Notes: generated by a model not told the origin, from the letters alone. 11,953 nt of DNA from HRBIN15 sp039630445 (GCA_039630445.1 JBCNVA010000036.1:1-11953); one strand, 5' to 3'. Shown: positions 1 through 6,913, counted from the first letter of the stretch. Made by a program: numbers and translations.

Positions 1-381
1 GATGCCCGTGCCATCCACCAGCGCATGGGGCGTGGAGATTGTCGGGGGTTCCAACACCATCCCCTGCTGGGCTAACCATCCCAGCCGCTGATGCCCGCGT
101 TCGTCAGGGAGGTGATGCAGGCGGTAGACCCGCGTGCTGAGCGCAGGCAAGGGGTGGTCGGGCAAGGCGTCGGGGGCGAGAGCAAAGAGTAAGCGGCGGT
201 AGGAGGCGTGGTCGCGGGTGCGCAGCAGGGCGAGGGTCAAGATGAGGGCTTTGGGATAGGTGTGGAGGCGTCCGCGCGTTTTGGGTTGTGGATGGAGTTG
301 GCAGAAGCGGCGGACGAGGGCGTAGATGAGCGAGGCGGGGAGCGTGGTCAAGGTTTGGTGTGTGCGGTGATAGGGTGTCAT
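1..381 (-). CDS. DDE-type transposase, N-terminal part (cut by window edge)
   Basis: An uninterrupted 127-codon frame begins with ATG at 379-381 and is still open at base 1. The protein starts MTPYHRTHQTL, continues with a basic helical region (residues about 15-60, with repeated RR and RTRD/YRR pairs) and ends at the edge with ALVDGTGI. A hydrophobic strand followed by D-G-T/S is the usual setting of the first catalytic aspartate in IS4/IS5-superfamily DDE transposases, and the layout before it (helical N-terminus, then an LPxLSxRxxRL-like stretch) recalls IS982-like elements. The coding strand is unusually C-rich, unlike the neighbouring genes, which fits a mobile gene. No strong ribosome binding site precedes the ATG. 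The rest of the catalytic domain and both element ends lie outside or are unrecognised, so it cannot be said whether the gene is intact. Transposase is the best reading; the exact family is inference. Confidence 0.62.
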   Translation of the reverse strand, partial: MTPYHRTHQTLTTLPASLIYALVRRFCQLHPQPKTRGRLHTYPKALILTLALLRTRDHASYRRLLFALAPDALPDHPLPALSTRVYRLHHLPDERGHQRLGWLAQQGMVLEPPTISTPHALVDGTGI

Positions 382-434
382 AGGCGCGAGGATACCCCAT
401 CCGCCCCCGATTTTTCGAACACCCTCAATCCCCC
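382..434. other. Spacer between transposase start and oxidase promoter; probable element end
   Basis: This short GC-rich stretch separates the transposase start codon from the oxidase promoter. One end of the insertion element should lie here or slightly further right. No terminal inverted repeat or target duplication can be named, because the other end of the element is not in the window. Confidence 0.3.
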
Positions 435-464
435 TTGACTTTTCCGTCATGGAGTGGGTATACT
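435..464 (+). promoter_or_regulatory. Sigma70-type promoter of the ba3 oxidase operon
   Basis: A TTGACT -35 box (435-440) and a TATACT -10 box (459-464) are separated by 18 bp. Each is one mismatch from the bacterial housekeeping consensus. A second AT-rich hexamer, TATAAA, lies at 466-471. Transcription would start near 471, giving a leader of roughly 115 bases before the first ribosome binding site. It is the only convincing promoter pair in the window and lies between the transposase fragment and the oxidase genes. Confidence 0.65.
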
Positions 465-535
465 CTATAAAGCTAATAGGGTGATCGGCTAAAACAGGAT
501 AACATGGATGCGAGCGCACCCGCTGGAACTACTAA

Positions 536-549
536 AGCAGGAAACTGCT
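536..549 (+). promoter_or_regulatory. GAAA-tetraloop hairpin in the oxidase operon leader
   Basis: AGCAG (536-540) pairs perfectly with CTGCT (545-549) around a GAAA loop, a stable GNRA tetraloop. It lies in the inferred untranslated leader, 21 bases before the ribosome binding site of the first gene. A role in mRNA stability or as part of a larger structured leader is inference. The surrounding sequence matches no riboswitch class I recognise. Confidence 0.35.
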
Positions 550-587
550 GCAGTATGCCAAACAATTTTGAAGGAGGTGCAACGAAG

Positions 588-710
588 ATGAGGTCGTCGG
601 AGGATACGAGCTTTGTGCCTTCGGGCGCAATCGCCTTTATGGTAGCGATGGTGGTCTTCTACGCGCTGGTGTGGCTCGTCTCTTACTACTTCGTGACTGC
701 GTGGAGGTGA
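588..710 (+). CDS. Cytochrome c oxidase subunit IIa (ba3-type), 40 aa
   Basis: This is a single-helix accessory subunit of a B-type (ba3) heme-copper oxidase. The ATG at 588 is preceded by a near-perfect AAGGAGGT (571-578) at 9-base spacing, so it is preferred over an in-frame ATG at 504, which has a poorly placed AGGA and would add 28 polar, cysteine-containing residues. The 40-residue product has a short polar N-terminus and one membrane helix (about residues 14-37). Its PSGAIAFMVAMVVFYALVW core resembles the start of the 34-residue Thermus thermophilus ba3 subunit IIa (PKGALAV..., recalled from memory). Family knowledge: in the ba3 structure this helix packs against subunits I and II and occupies the place of a subunit II helix in other oxidases. 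The next gene's ribosome binding site overlaps the 3' end, indicating coupled translation. Genes this short are easily missed or given a wrong start. Confidence 0.85.
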   Translation: MRSSEDTSFVPSGAIAFMVAMVVFYALVWLVSYYFVTAWR

Positions 711-714
711 GATA

Positions 715-1152
715 ATGGATCGATTCGAGCGACAGATGATCGGGATGGCGCTAACGCTACTTCTCGTCTTTTTCATTCTGATCGTGTACGCTGCCAAGGG
801 GCTGGGTGCCGATTTGCCCACCTGTTTACCTGAAGCACAGCCCTTTGAGAAGGGCGAGTTGATCCAGCTGGGTGAAAAACGCTACCAGCTAAACCTGTTG
901 ACGCGCATGTGGAACTTCGAGCCTGCGGAGATACGCATTCCTGCGGGTTCCACAGTGGACATCTATGTGACGAGTCGCGATGTGGTGCACGGCGTCCATG
1001 TGGAGCGCACGCTGGTGAACTTGATGGGCATTCCGGGCGTGGTGAGTTATCGGCGCGTGCGCTTTGATCGCCCCGGAGAATATATGATGGTCTGCCATGA
1101 GTATTGTGGCGTGGCTCATCACGCGATGGCAGGCAAAATCATCGTGGAGTAA
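715..1152 (+). CDS. Cytochrome c oxidase subunit II (CuA), ba3-type
   Basis: This is the electron-entry subunit of the oxidase: it accepts electrons from a soluble cytochrome c at a binuclear CuA centre outside the membrane and passes them to subunit I. The 145-residue protein has one N-terminal membrane helix (about 9-28) and then a cupredoxin domain. All CuA ligands are visible: H92 in VHGVH, and C127, E129 (backbone position), C131, H135 and M138 in CHEYCGVAHHAM. The spacing matches the Thermus ba3 ligands (C, +4 C, +8 H, +11 M). It is somewhat shorter than the Thermus protein (about 168 residues), and it has a single helix as expected when subunit IIa is separate. A strong GGAGGTGA (703-710) overlaps the preceding stop codon; the gap is 4 bp. 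No heme-c motif is fused to it. Quinol oxidases lose the CuA ligands, so this is a cytochrome c oxidase. Confidence 0.95.
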   Translation: MDRFERQMIGMALTLLLVFFILIVYAAKGLGADLPTCLPEAQPFEKGELIQLGEKRYQLNLLTRMWNFEPAEIRIPAGSTVDIYVTSRDVVHGVHVERTLVNLMGIPGVVSYRRVRFDRPGEYMMVCHEYCGVAHHAMAGKIIVE

Positions 1153-1163
1153 GGAGGTGCGCT

Positions 1164-2867
1164 ATGCCAGTTCCGAGAGCGATCCGATTTATTCTGTTGA
1201 GTGAGATTGTCTTTCCGTTCGTGCTGCTGATTCTGGGCGTGCTGCTGGGGCTGTTTCAGGTGCTGGCGCGCGCTGGCATCTTACGCACGGATAGACTCTT
1301 AGGCATCGAATATTATCAGGGACTGACCCTTCATGGTGTGATCAACGCGATTGTGTTCACCACGCTCTTTATTGTGGCGTTCAGCAACGCGGTGGTGATG
1401 TTCCAGTTGCGGCGTCCGCTTCGGCTCCCTGTGCAGTGGGCTTCGTGGGTGTTGATGATTGGCGGGACGCTGCTGGCGGCATATGCGATGCTCACGGGCA
1501 AGGCGACGGTGCTTTACACCTTCTATCCACCCCTCACCGCGCACTGGACCTTCTATGTGGGGTTAGTGTTGGTGGTGGTTGGCTCGTTGCTGCCCTTCTT
1601 CCTGGATTGGCTGCCCAGCTTTTTGGCGTGGCGGCGTGAGAATCCGGGGGAGCGCATCCCGCTGGCAGTGATGGGCACCTTTGTGACCTTCTTCCTGTGG
1701 TTCGTGATGGTTATCCCTGTTGCGATCGAGATTCTGTTCATCTTGCTCCCCGTGTCGCTCGGTTGGGTGGAGACCCATAACCCGCTTCTGGCACGCACCC
1801 TGTTCTGGTTCTTTGGGCATCCGCTGGTCTATTTCTGGCTGCTCCCTTCCTACATCATGCTCTACACGATGTTGCCGCGCCTTGTGGGTGGCAAGCTCTA
1901 CTCGGATCCAGCGGCGCGACTGGCGTTCCTGCTGTTTCTCGTCTTCTCGGTGCCTGTGGGGTTGCATCATCAGTACACGGAAGGTGGGCTGACCGCAGGC
2001 TGGAAGCTCTGGCATGCGCTGCTGACCTTCATGGTGGCGCTGCCCAGCTTCATCACGGCGTTCACCGTAGCCGCCTCGATGGAGTATGGGGCGCGGCAGC
2101 GCGGGGGGCAGGGACTGTTCGGCTGGTGGGCGAAGCTGCCCTACTTCAGCAAGGAGGGCGACCAGTGGCTGTTCGCCTACTTCGCAGCGGGGCTGATCCT
2201 GTTCCTATTCGGCGGCATTACGGGCATCGTGAACGCCTCGTACAACCTGAACCTTGTAGTGCATAATACATCCTTCATCGCCGGGCACTTCCACACCACT
2301 GTCGGTGGACTGGTGACGCTGAGCTTCTTGGGGATGAGCCTTTACATGATTGCCAAGTTGCGGGGTACTGAGGTGCAGCTCAAAGGGCTGGCGTTGTGGG
2401 CGCCCTATCTGTGGATGATCGGCTTCGTGCTGTTTGAGATTGCGATGTCGATCGCTGGGTTTCAGGGTGTTCCACGGCGCACGAATATGGGGTTGTCGTA
2501 TACGGATCCGCAATCGCCGTTCTATCGCCCCGACTGGCTGGTCAATATGCACATTACGGCACTGGGTGGCGTCATCGCTGTGCTCGGCTTCGTGCTGTAT
2601 GTGATCTCCTTCTTTGCGACGCTCTTGGCGCGTCCTGTGCGCGAGCCGATGGTGGAGTTTCCGATGAGCGAGGCGTTGCACGACGCGCGCGTGCCACTGC
2701 TGCACAACTTCCGCCCGTGGGTCACGGCGATGGTGGTGCTGATCGTCTTCTCCTACTGGGCGCCGTTGTACGATTCAACGGTGCGTGGCATCAAAGCGGG
2801 GTCGCCCGCGTATAACGAGCGATTCCCCGTGCCAATTAGGCAGCTGCAGACCGAAGCGCCGCGATGA
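1164..2867 (+). CDS. Cytochrome c oxidase subunit I, ba3-type (B-family heme-copper oxidase)
   Basis: This is the catalytic subunit: it reduces O2 to water at a heme-CuB centre and pumps protons. The 567-residue length is close to the Thermus ba3 subunit I (about 562), and the protein is almost entirely membrane helices. The key residues are present: H57 (low-spin heme) in LTLHGVIN; H219 and Y223 in GHPLVYFWLLP (CuB ligand and cross-linked tyrosine); H268 and H269 (CuB) in GLHHQY; and H375 (high-spin heme) and H377 (low-spin heme) in AGHFHTTVGG. H367 corresponds to the Thermus water-pool histidine near the propionates. The YFWLLP form and the lack of the A-family glutamate motif place it in the B family, which uses only the K-channel. 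The start at 1164 has AAGGAGGT (1151-1158) 5 bases upstream; an earlier in-frame ATG at 1104 lies inside subunit II. No subunit III follows, as is usual for ba3 enzymes. Confidence 0.95.
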   Translation: MPVPRAIRFILLSEIVFPFVLLILGVLLGLFQVLARAGILRTDRLLGIEYYQGLTLHGVINAIVFTTLFIVAFSNAVVMFQLRRPLRLPVQWASWVLMIGGTLLAAYAMLTGKATVLYTFYPPLTAHWTFYVGLVLVVVGSLLPFFLDWLPSFLAWRRENPGERIPLAVMGTFVTFFLWFVMVIPVAIEILFILLPVSLGWVETHNPLLARTLFWFFGHPLVYFWLLPSYIMLYTMLPRLVGGKLYSDPAARLAFLLFLVFSVPVGLHHQYTEGGLTAGWKLWHALLTFMVALPSFITAFTVAASMEYGARQRGGQGLFGWWAKLPYFSKEGDQWLFAYFAAGLILFLFGGITGIVNASYNLNLVVHNTSFIAGHFHTTVGGLVTLSFLGMSLYMIAKLRGTEVQLKGLALWAPYLWMIGFVLFEIAMSIAGFQGVPRRTNMGLSYTDPQSPFYRPDWLVNMHITALGGVIAVLGFVLYVISFFATLLARPVREPMVEFPMSEALHDARVPLLHNFRPWVTAMVVLIVFSYWAPLYDSTVRGIKAGSPAYNERFPVPIRQLQTEAPR

Positions 2868-3565
2868 ACAGGGCACGCGGGTTAGTATGCGGACTTCTAC
2901 TCAGTAGCCTTGTCGGGGTGGTGGAGGCGCAAGCCATTCCCCCCGACAAGGAGCGCACCTTCGATACCCTCGTACCCAATGTGCGGCTCATAGATTCCAA
3001 GGGGCGCATGTTCTACTTGCACACCCTCCGCGGCAAACCCGTCATTCTCAGCCCCATTTACACAGGTTGTCCATCCGCCTGCATCGCGATTACGCGCAGC
3101 CTGAAACGGGTCATCCCACAGGTGGGCACGCCGGGCAAAGATTTTTGGGTTCTCTCGCTCACATTCAATCCGAAGGAGCGCGCTCAGGCAATTCGCAATT
3201 ACCAGCGTGCCTATCAGATCGATGGCGAGGGCTGGCGCGTGGTCTATGCGGCGACTGAGCAGGAGCTGTTTCAGCTGCTGGATGCCCTCGACTTTCGGTT
3301 CCGCTATGTGAACGAGCGGGTGTATGACCATCCGAACCTGTTAGTTTTCCTCTCGCCCGATCTGCGCATCCGCTACTATGCCGAAGGCACGGAGTACACG
3401 GTAGACCAGATTCGCACGGGGCTGCGCTGGGCGCATGGTGAGTGGTCGCTCTGGGAGCGTCTGGAGCGTGCCCTGCTGCCAATCGGGATTGCCGTGCTGA
3501 TAGGCGGCACGGTTCTCAGCTTCTGGTGGGGATGGCGTCGCCCGCGCTCACTGCCCGCTGAGTGA
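2864..3565 (+). CDS. SCO1/SenC copper chaperone for CuA assembly
   Basis: The 233-residue protein has a thioredoxin-like fold that binds copper and helps load the CuA site of subunit II. A signal peptide or N-terminal anchor (residues 1-24, hydrophobic core about 7-20, ending VEAQA) exports it. The copper motif is YTGCPSAC with C69 and C73, and the third ligand is H156 in YDHPNLLVFLSP, the usual SCO arrangement. A second membrane helix near the C-terminus (about 204-222) followed by an arginine-rich tail would tether the domain outside the membrane; many SCO proteins have only an N-terminal anchor, so the C-terminal one is a small peculiarity. Its ATG overlaps the subunit I stop as ATGA (2864-2867), so the two are translationally coupled. 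The gene ends by overlapping the convergent oxidoreductase gene by 18 bp. Confidence 0.9.
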   Translation: MNRARGLVCGLLLSSLVGVVEAQAIPPDKERTFDTLVPNVRLIDSKGRMFYLHTLRGKPVILSPIYTGCPSACIAITRSLKRVIPQVGTPGKDFWVLSLTFNPKERAQAIRNYQRAYQIDGEGWRVVYAATEQELFQLLDALDFRFRYVNERVYDHPNLLVFLSPDLRIRYYAEGTEYTVDQIRTGLRWAHGEWSLWERLERALLPIGIAVLIGGTVLSFWWGWRRPRSLPAE

Positions 3566-4603
3566 AATGGCACTCCCTGTCTGGATTGACTGCAGGCAGG
3601 CAAGCGCGAGCGCAACCGCCTGACGCCCGTCGTACCCATCGAACGGGAGGGGTTCATTCAGGACAATTCCACGCACGAAGGCGACCAGCTCCCACAGATA
3701 GGGGTCGGGCGTGCCCACCTGTTCAGGCGTGAAACGCTCCTCCTCGCCATCAACAGGGCGCACAACCAGCTCCCCGCCGAACCCGCCGTGCATCATGCTG
3801 CCGCGTTCGCCCACCAGATGCACCCGATAGCCACCCAACACATCGAGCATACTCGCCTCCAGCGTGCCGATAGCGCCTGTTTCGAACTCCAGCATGCCCT
3901 GCCAGTGCTGCACGAAGTCGGTGCCGGGCATCGGGCGAATACCCTGGGCACACACGCGCCTCATCTCGCCCCCTATCCAGCGCATATAGTCCAGCTCATG
4001 CACATTCATCTCTACAACCAGCCCGCCACTTTGCGCCTCGACACGGCGCCAGCCTTTGCTGAACAGATCGATGTCGTAGCCTGTGCGTCGCACATTGACC
4101 GCCAGCAAGCGCCCGATGCGCCCCTGCTCGAACAGCTGCTTGGACAACCAGAACAGCGGGAACAGGCGCAGCACATGCCCAACCATTAGCCGTCGCTGGG
4201 CGCGTTGAGCCGCTTGGAGCATCGCGTCGCAATCCTCCAGGCGCAGCGCCATCGGCTTCTCACAGAACACATGCTTGCCATGCGCCAGCGCCTGCTGCAC
4301 CAGCTCCGCGTGGGTAAAGGGCGGCGTCGCGATGATCACCGCCTGGATCGCCTCATTCCCCAGCAATGCATCGAGCGAGGAGTAAGAGGAGGTTTCCAGC
4401 TCTGTAGCAGCTTGCTCAGCTGCCGCAAGATCCTCGTCGTAGACGCCCCGTAGCCGTGCTGTCCAACCCTCAGGCAGCAGGAAGTGAGGGAGCGAGCGCT
4501 GCGCCTCCGTCACCTCCAGCCCCTGCTCCATCTGCTTAATTTGGTGGGCAAGGTACTTACCAATACCGCCGGCTCCAACGAGCGCGAAGTTCAGTGTGTT
4601 CAT
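3548..4603 (-). CDS. Gfo/Idh/MocA-family oxidoreductase
   Basis: This is an NAD(P)-dependent dehydrogenase of the glucose-fructose/inositol dehydrogenase family, 351 residues, cytoplasmic. The Rossmann motif GAGGIG is at 10-15, the ATPPFTH loop at about 92-98, the family's EKP signature (cofactor and active-site lysine) at E105-K106-P107, and the catalytic-type histidine H192 in MNVHELDYMRWIGG, with D195 three residues later. The C-terminal half has the alternating beta-strand pattern of the family's substrate domain. The ATG at 4601-4603 has GAGG five bases upstream; a GTG immediately before it (4604-4606) is the alternative start. It follows the HEXXH gene by 21 bp on the same strand, so the two are probably cotranscribed. 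The substrate (a sugar, inositol or sugar acid) cannot be told from sequence. No transporter or sugar kinase is nearby. Confidence 0.88.
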   Translation of the reverse strand: MNTLNFALVGAGGIGKYLAHQIKQMEQGLEVTEAQRSLPHFLLPEGWTARLRGVYDEDLAAAEQAATELETSSYSSLDALLGNEAIQAVIIATPPFTHAELVQQALAHGKHVFCEKPMALRLEDCDAMLQAAQRAQRRLMVGHVLRLFPLFWLSKQLFEQGRIGRLLAVNVRRTGYDIDLFSKGWRRVEAQSGGLVVEMNVHELDYMRWIGGEMRRVCAQGIRPMPGTDFVQHWQGMLEFETGAIGTLEASMLDVLGGYRVHLVGERGSMMHGGFGGELVVRPVDGEEERFTPEQVGTPDPYLWELVAFVRGIVLNEPLPFDGYDGRQAVALALACLQSIQTGSAISLSGQ

Positions 4604-4624
4604 CACCGCCTCATTTCGGCAGGC

Positions 4625-5611
4625 TTAGCGATTTACCTGCTGCAGCAGTATCGTTGGCTCTGGGCTAATGCACCGTACCCAATCAGGGCGTTTGGGATCG
4701 GGCATCAGGCGTGCCCTTTGTGGGGACAAAGCACGCCAGCGACGGGTTCCACCCGGCAGCAGCAACCAGGCAGGATTGCACACCAGCGTTGCTTTCAGGC
4801 GCGGTAGCTCCAGCAGGCTCTCGCGCAAACCGTTCAGGAAATCGTCGGGTTCGATCCCGCCCGCAATGCGCATCGCGCGTCCCAGTCGCTCCGCACCGTA
4901 CACCTGTTCGGCATAGAGGGCAAGAGCGAGGTACTCCTCATACCCATCACGCCTGCGCGAGCGCCACCGCAGGGGCGACAGCCCCTCACGCGCCATGCGC
5001 TCCACCAGCGGCTGTACCGCACGACGCACATAGGTACGCAACGCTGAGACCGAGACGCCCATCACCGTTTCGGAGCCGATCTGACTTGCCTCCAGCGCAT
5101 GCAGCAGCCATCGGCTGAGCAATCGCTCGCCCAGATCGCCGTTCGCCCACACTTCGGGTTCCGTAAAAGAGTTGATAGGTGGCAGCACGAAGTGCCCATA
5201 TTCGTGCGTCAGCTCGCGCAGCCATTCGGTGGGTGGCGTCTGCTCGCTTACCTGATAAAGATAAATCAGGTTCTGCTGCTGCTCTGCGCCGGGCTTGCCC
5301 TCCCGACAGAGAAACACGCGCAGCAAACGGTCATATCGCAGCGGGTGATCCAGCCCCAGGCGCGTGCGCACCAGCTCGTAGCAGTGCAGTAGCAGGCGGC
5401 AAGCACGCTGAGCAAAGGGATAGAGTGGCTGGCTGGGCGCGAAGGTTTCAATCAGCAAGGTTGGGCTTGGCTCCAGCACAAACCCCTGCACGCGATAGGC
5501 GAAATGCAAGCCATGTAGCGGATCAGTGATCGGCTGGCGCAGCGCGTCAGGCGTGCCCTCCAGCCGAAATCGAAACCCTGCCACCCCGCTCTGCCACTCC
5601 ACACCTGCCAC
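4625..5611 (-). CDS. Putative HEXXH zinc metallopeptidase of unknown family
   Basis: I do not recognise the 328-residue protein as a named family. Its clearest feature is WLRELTHEYGHFVLPP, with H136-E137-Y-G-H140, a classical HEXXH zinc-binding helix preceded by hydrophobic residues. About 22 residues on, EVWANGDLGERLLSRWLL offers E162 in a helix as a third ligand, the gluzincin arrangement (in thermolysin the glutamate is 20 residues after the second histidine). The N-terminal 120 residues look like beta-strands (FRFRLEG, GLHFAYRVQGFVLE, LLIETFAPS) followed by a helix rich in arginine and leucine, and the C-terminal part is helical. There is no signal peptide, so it should be cytoplasmic. 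The start is a GTG at 5609-5611; an in-frame stop lies just upstream and there is no in-frame ATG nearby. The ribosome binding site is weak, and a TACAAT (5618-5623, minus) could give a leaderless message. Hydrolase activity is inference. Confidence 0.7.
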   Translation of the reverse strand: MAGVEWQSGVAGFRFRLEGTPDALRQPITDPLHGLHFAYRVQGFVLEPSPTLLIETFAPSQPLYPFAQRACRLLLHCYELVRTRLGLDHPLRYDRLLRVFLCREGKPGAEQQQNLIYLYQVSEQTPPTEWLRELTHEYGHFVLPPINSFTEPEVWANGDLGERLLSRWLLHALEASQIGSETVMGVSVSALRTYVRRAVQPLVERMAREGLSPLRWRSRRRDGYEEYLALALYAEQVYGAERLGRAMRIAGGIEPDDFLNGLRESLLELPRLKATLVCNPAWLLLPGGTRRWRALSPQRARLMPDPKRPDWVRCISPEPTILLQQVNR

Positions 5612-5695
5612 ATAGCGATTGTACCTGGTATGCGTTTATGATTGCCTGGAAAACCACATTTATTAGGGTACACTATACGCGAGGGCGAGATACCG
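5612..5695. promoter_or_regulatory. Divergent promoter region between HEXXH gene and histidine kinase gene
   Basis: This 84-bp AT-richer gap separates two genes that point away from each other, so both promoters should lie here or reach slightly into the genes. For the plus strand, TACACT (5669-5674) is a plausible -10 box with TTGCCT (5642-5647) upstream, but the 21-bp spacing is too long to be convincing. For the minus strand, TACAAT (complement of 5618-5623) is a plausible -10 box without a clear -35. No operator palindrome was recognised. Confidence 0.35.
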
Positions 5696-6913
5696 ATGGA
5701 GGAGCGAGAGCGGATTCGGGTGATTCAGGAAGTGACCGCGCAGCTGTTTACGGCAATCGATTTCGAGGAAAGGCTGCGACGCATTTTGCAGGTAGCGATG
5801 CAGAGCGTGGATGCCGAAGGTGGCTCCATCTTGCTGTATGAGCCGTCGATGAATGCGCTGGTGTTCCGCTATGTGGTGGGCGACAAGAGCCACGAGCTGC
5901 AGGGCATGTCGCTCAATGTGGACGAGGGGATTGCCGGCGAGGTGTTTCAGACGGGTCAGCCAAAACTGACGCTGGATCCTGCCCATGACCCGCAGCATTC
6001 GCCCCGCGTGGATATCGCGCTGCGCCATCGCACCACCAGCCTGCTGACCGTGCCGATGCGCGGCGCCGAAGGCGAGCGGCTGGGCGTGATGCAGCTGGTG
6101 AACCGCCGGCATGGCGTCTTTACAGAGGACGACTTGGCGATGACGGGCATTATCGCCGATATTGCCGCGTTAGCCATCCAGAACGCGCGGCTCGCCCGCG
6201 ACGCGGAGCTGGCACACTTAGCCGAGACGATGGGCGCGATGGCGCATGACATCAAGAACAAGGTGAATGTGGTGCTGGGCTGGCTCACCACGCTGGATCC
6301 CTATCTCAGTGAGATCGCACGAGTCCATCCCGAAGCGTATATGCTCATGCAGGAGGCGTTTGGTGCAATCCACACCGCAACGATCGAAGTATACCGCGAC
6401 ACGCAGCTGGTCGCCGACGCCATCAAGGGCGCCAGCACGGAGGCGAATCTGGAGCCGCACTCCTTCGCCGAGATTGTCGAATCGCGCGTGCATGCCATCG
6501 AGCCACTGGCGCGTCAGAAGCGAGTCACCCTTAAATCGGACATCAAGCCGACCCCGCTCGCCATGCTGGACAAGTTCCTCATCGAGCGGATGGTCTACAA
6601 CCTGCTGCATAATGCGATCGAGGCGACGCCACCCGGTGGCACAGTGACGGTGCGCGCGCATCTGGAGGATAACGGCGGGGGGCATCTCTATCTGGGGCTG
6701 GAGGTGAGCGACACAGGCGAAGGGATGCCCAGCTACCGCGTGCGCGAGATTCTGGAAGGGCGCGCCTCCAGCAGCAAAGCGGGCGGCACGGGACTGGGCA
6801 CGCGCATTATTCGCAACGCGGTGCTGGCACACAAGGGGCACTGGGACGCCACCAGCCAGCCGGGCAAGGGCACCACTTTCCGCGTGCGCATCCCGCTGCA
6901 GAAAGCCTCATAG
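5696..6913 (+). CDS. Cytoplasmic GAF-domain sensor histidine kinase
   Basis: The 405-residue sensor kinase has no membrane segment. A short N-terminal helix leads into a GAF domain (about 20-165: GGSILLYEP, the DEGIAGEVFQTGQP core, LLTVPM, LGVMQLVNRRHGVF), then a dimerisation and phosphoacceptor region with H184 in AMAHDIKNKVNVVLGW. The HATPase_c domain follows (about 290-402): N-box NLLHNAIEA (N306), G1 box DTGEGM (D339), G2 box GGTGLGT (363-369) and the ending GKGTTFRVRIPL. The proline usual after H-[ED]-x-[KR]-N is replaced by K-V-N. The GAF ligand is unknown. The start is set at the ATG 5696, about 10 bases after a GAGGG; a TTG at 5642 in the same frame would sit upstream of the likely -10 box. 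No response regulator is adjacent, so it is an orphan. It runs divergently from the HEXXH gene, and its TAG overlaps the convergent dehydrogenase stop. Confidence 0.9.
   Translation: MEERERIRVIQEVTAQLFTAIDFEERLRRILQVAMQSVDAEGGSILLYEPSMNALVFRYVVGDKSHELQGMSLNVDEGIAGEVFQTGQPKLTLDPAHDPQHSPRVDIALRHRTTSLLTVPMRGAEGERLGVMQLVNRRHGVFTEDDLAMTGIIADIAALAIQNARLARDAELAHLAETMGAMAHDIKNKVNVVLGWLTTLDPYLSEIARVHPEAYMLMQEAFGAIHTATIEVYRDTQLVADAIKGASTEANLEPHSFAEIVESRVHAIEPLARQKRVTLKSDIKPTPLAMLDKFLIERMVYNLLHNAIEATPPGGTVTVRAHLEDNGGGHLYLGLEVSDTGEGMPSYRVREILEGRASSSKAGGTGLGTRIIRNAVLAHKGHWDATSQPGKGTTFRVRIPLQKAS

Noticed and set aside
104..438. Frames on either strand at the left edge (104-400 minus, 208-438 plus)
   Set aside because: Proline- or glycine-rich translations with no motif; the transposase frame 381-1 on the minus strand is uninterrupted and protein-like.
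504..587. Upstream start for the subunit IIa gene
   Set aside because: It has a poorly placed ribosome binding site and would add a polar extension unlike the family; the ATG at 588 has a near-perfect site.
471..587. Known riboswitch (cobalamin, cyclic-di-GMP and others) in the oxidase leader
   Set aside because: None of the conserved core sequences I know could be found; only a simple hairpin is supported.
5642..5695. TTG start adding 18 residues to the histidine kinase
   Set aside because: It lies upstream of the likely -10 element, and the ATG at 5696 begins directly before the GAF domain.
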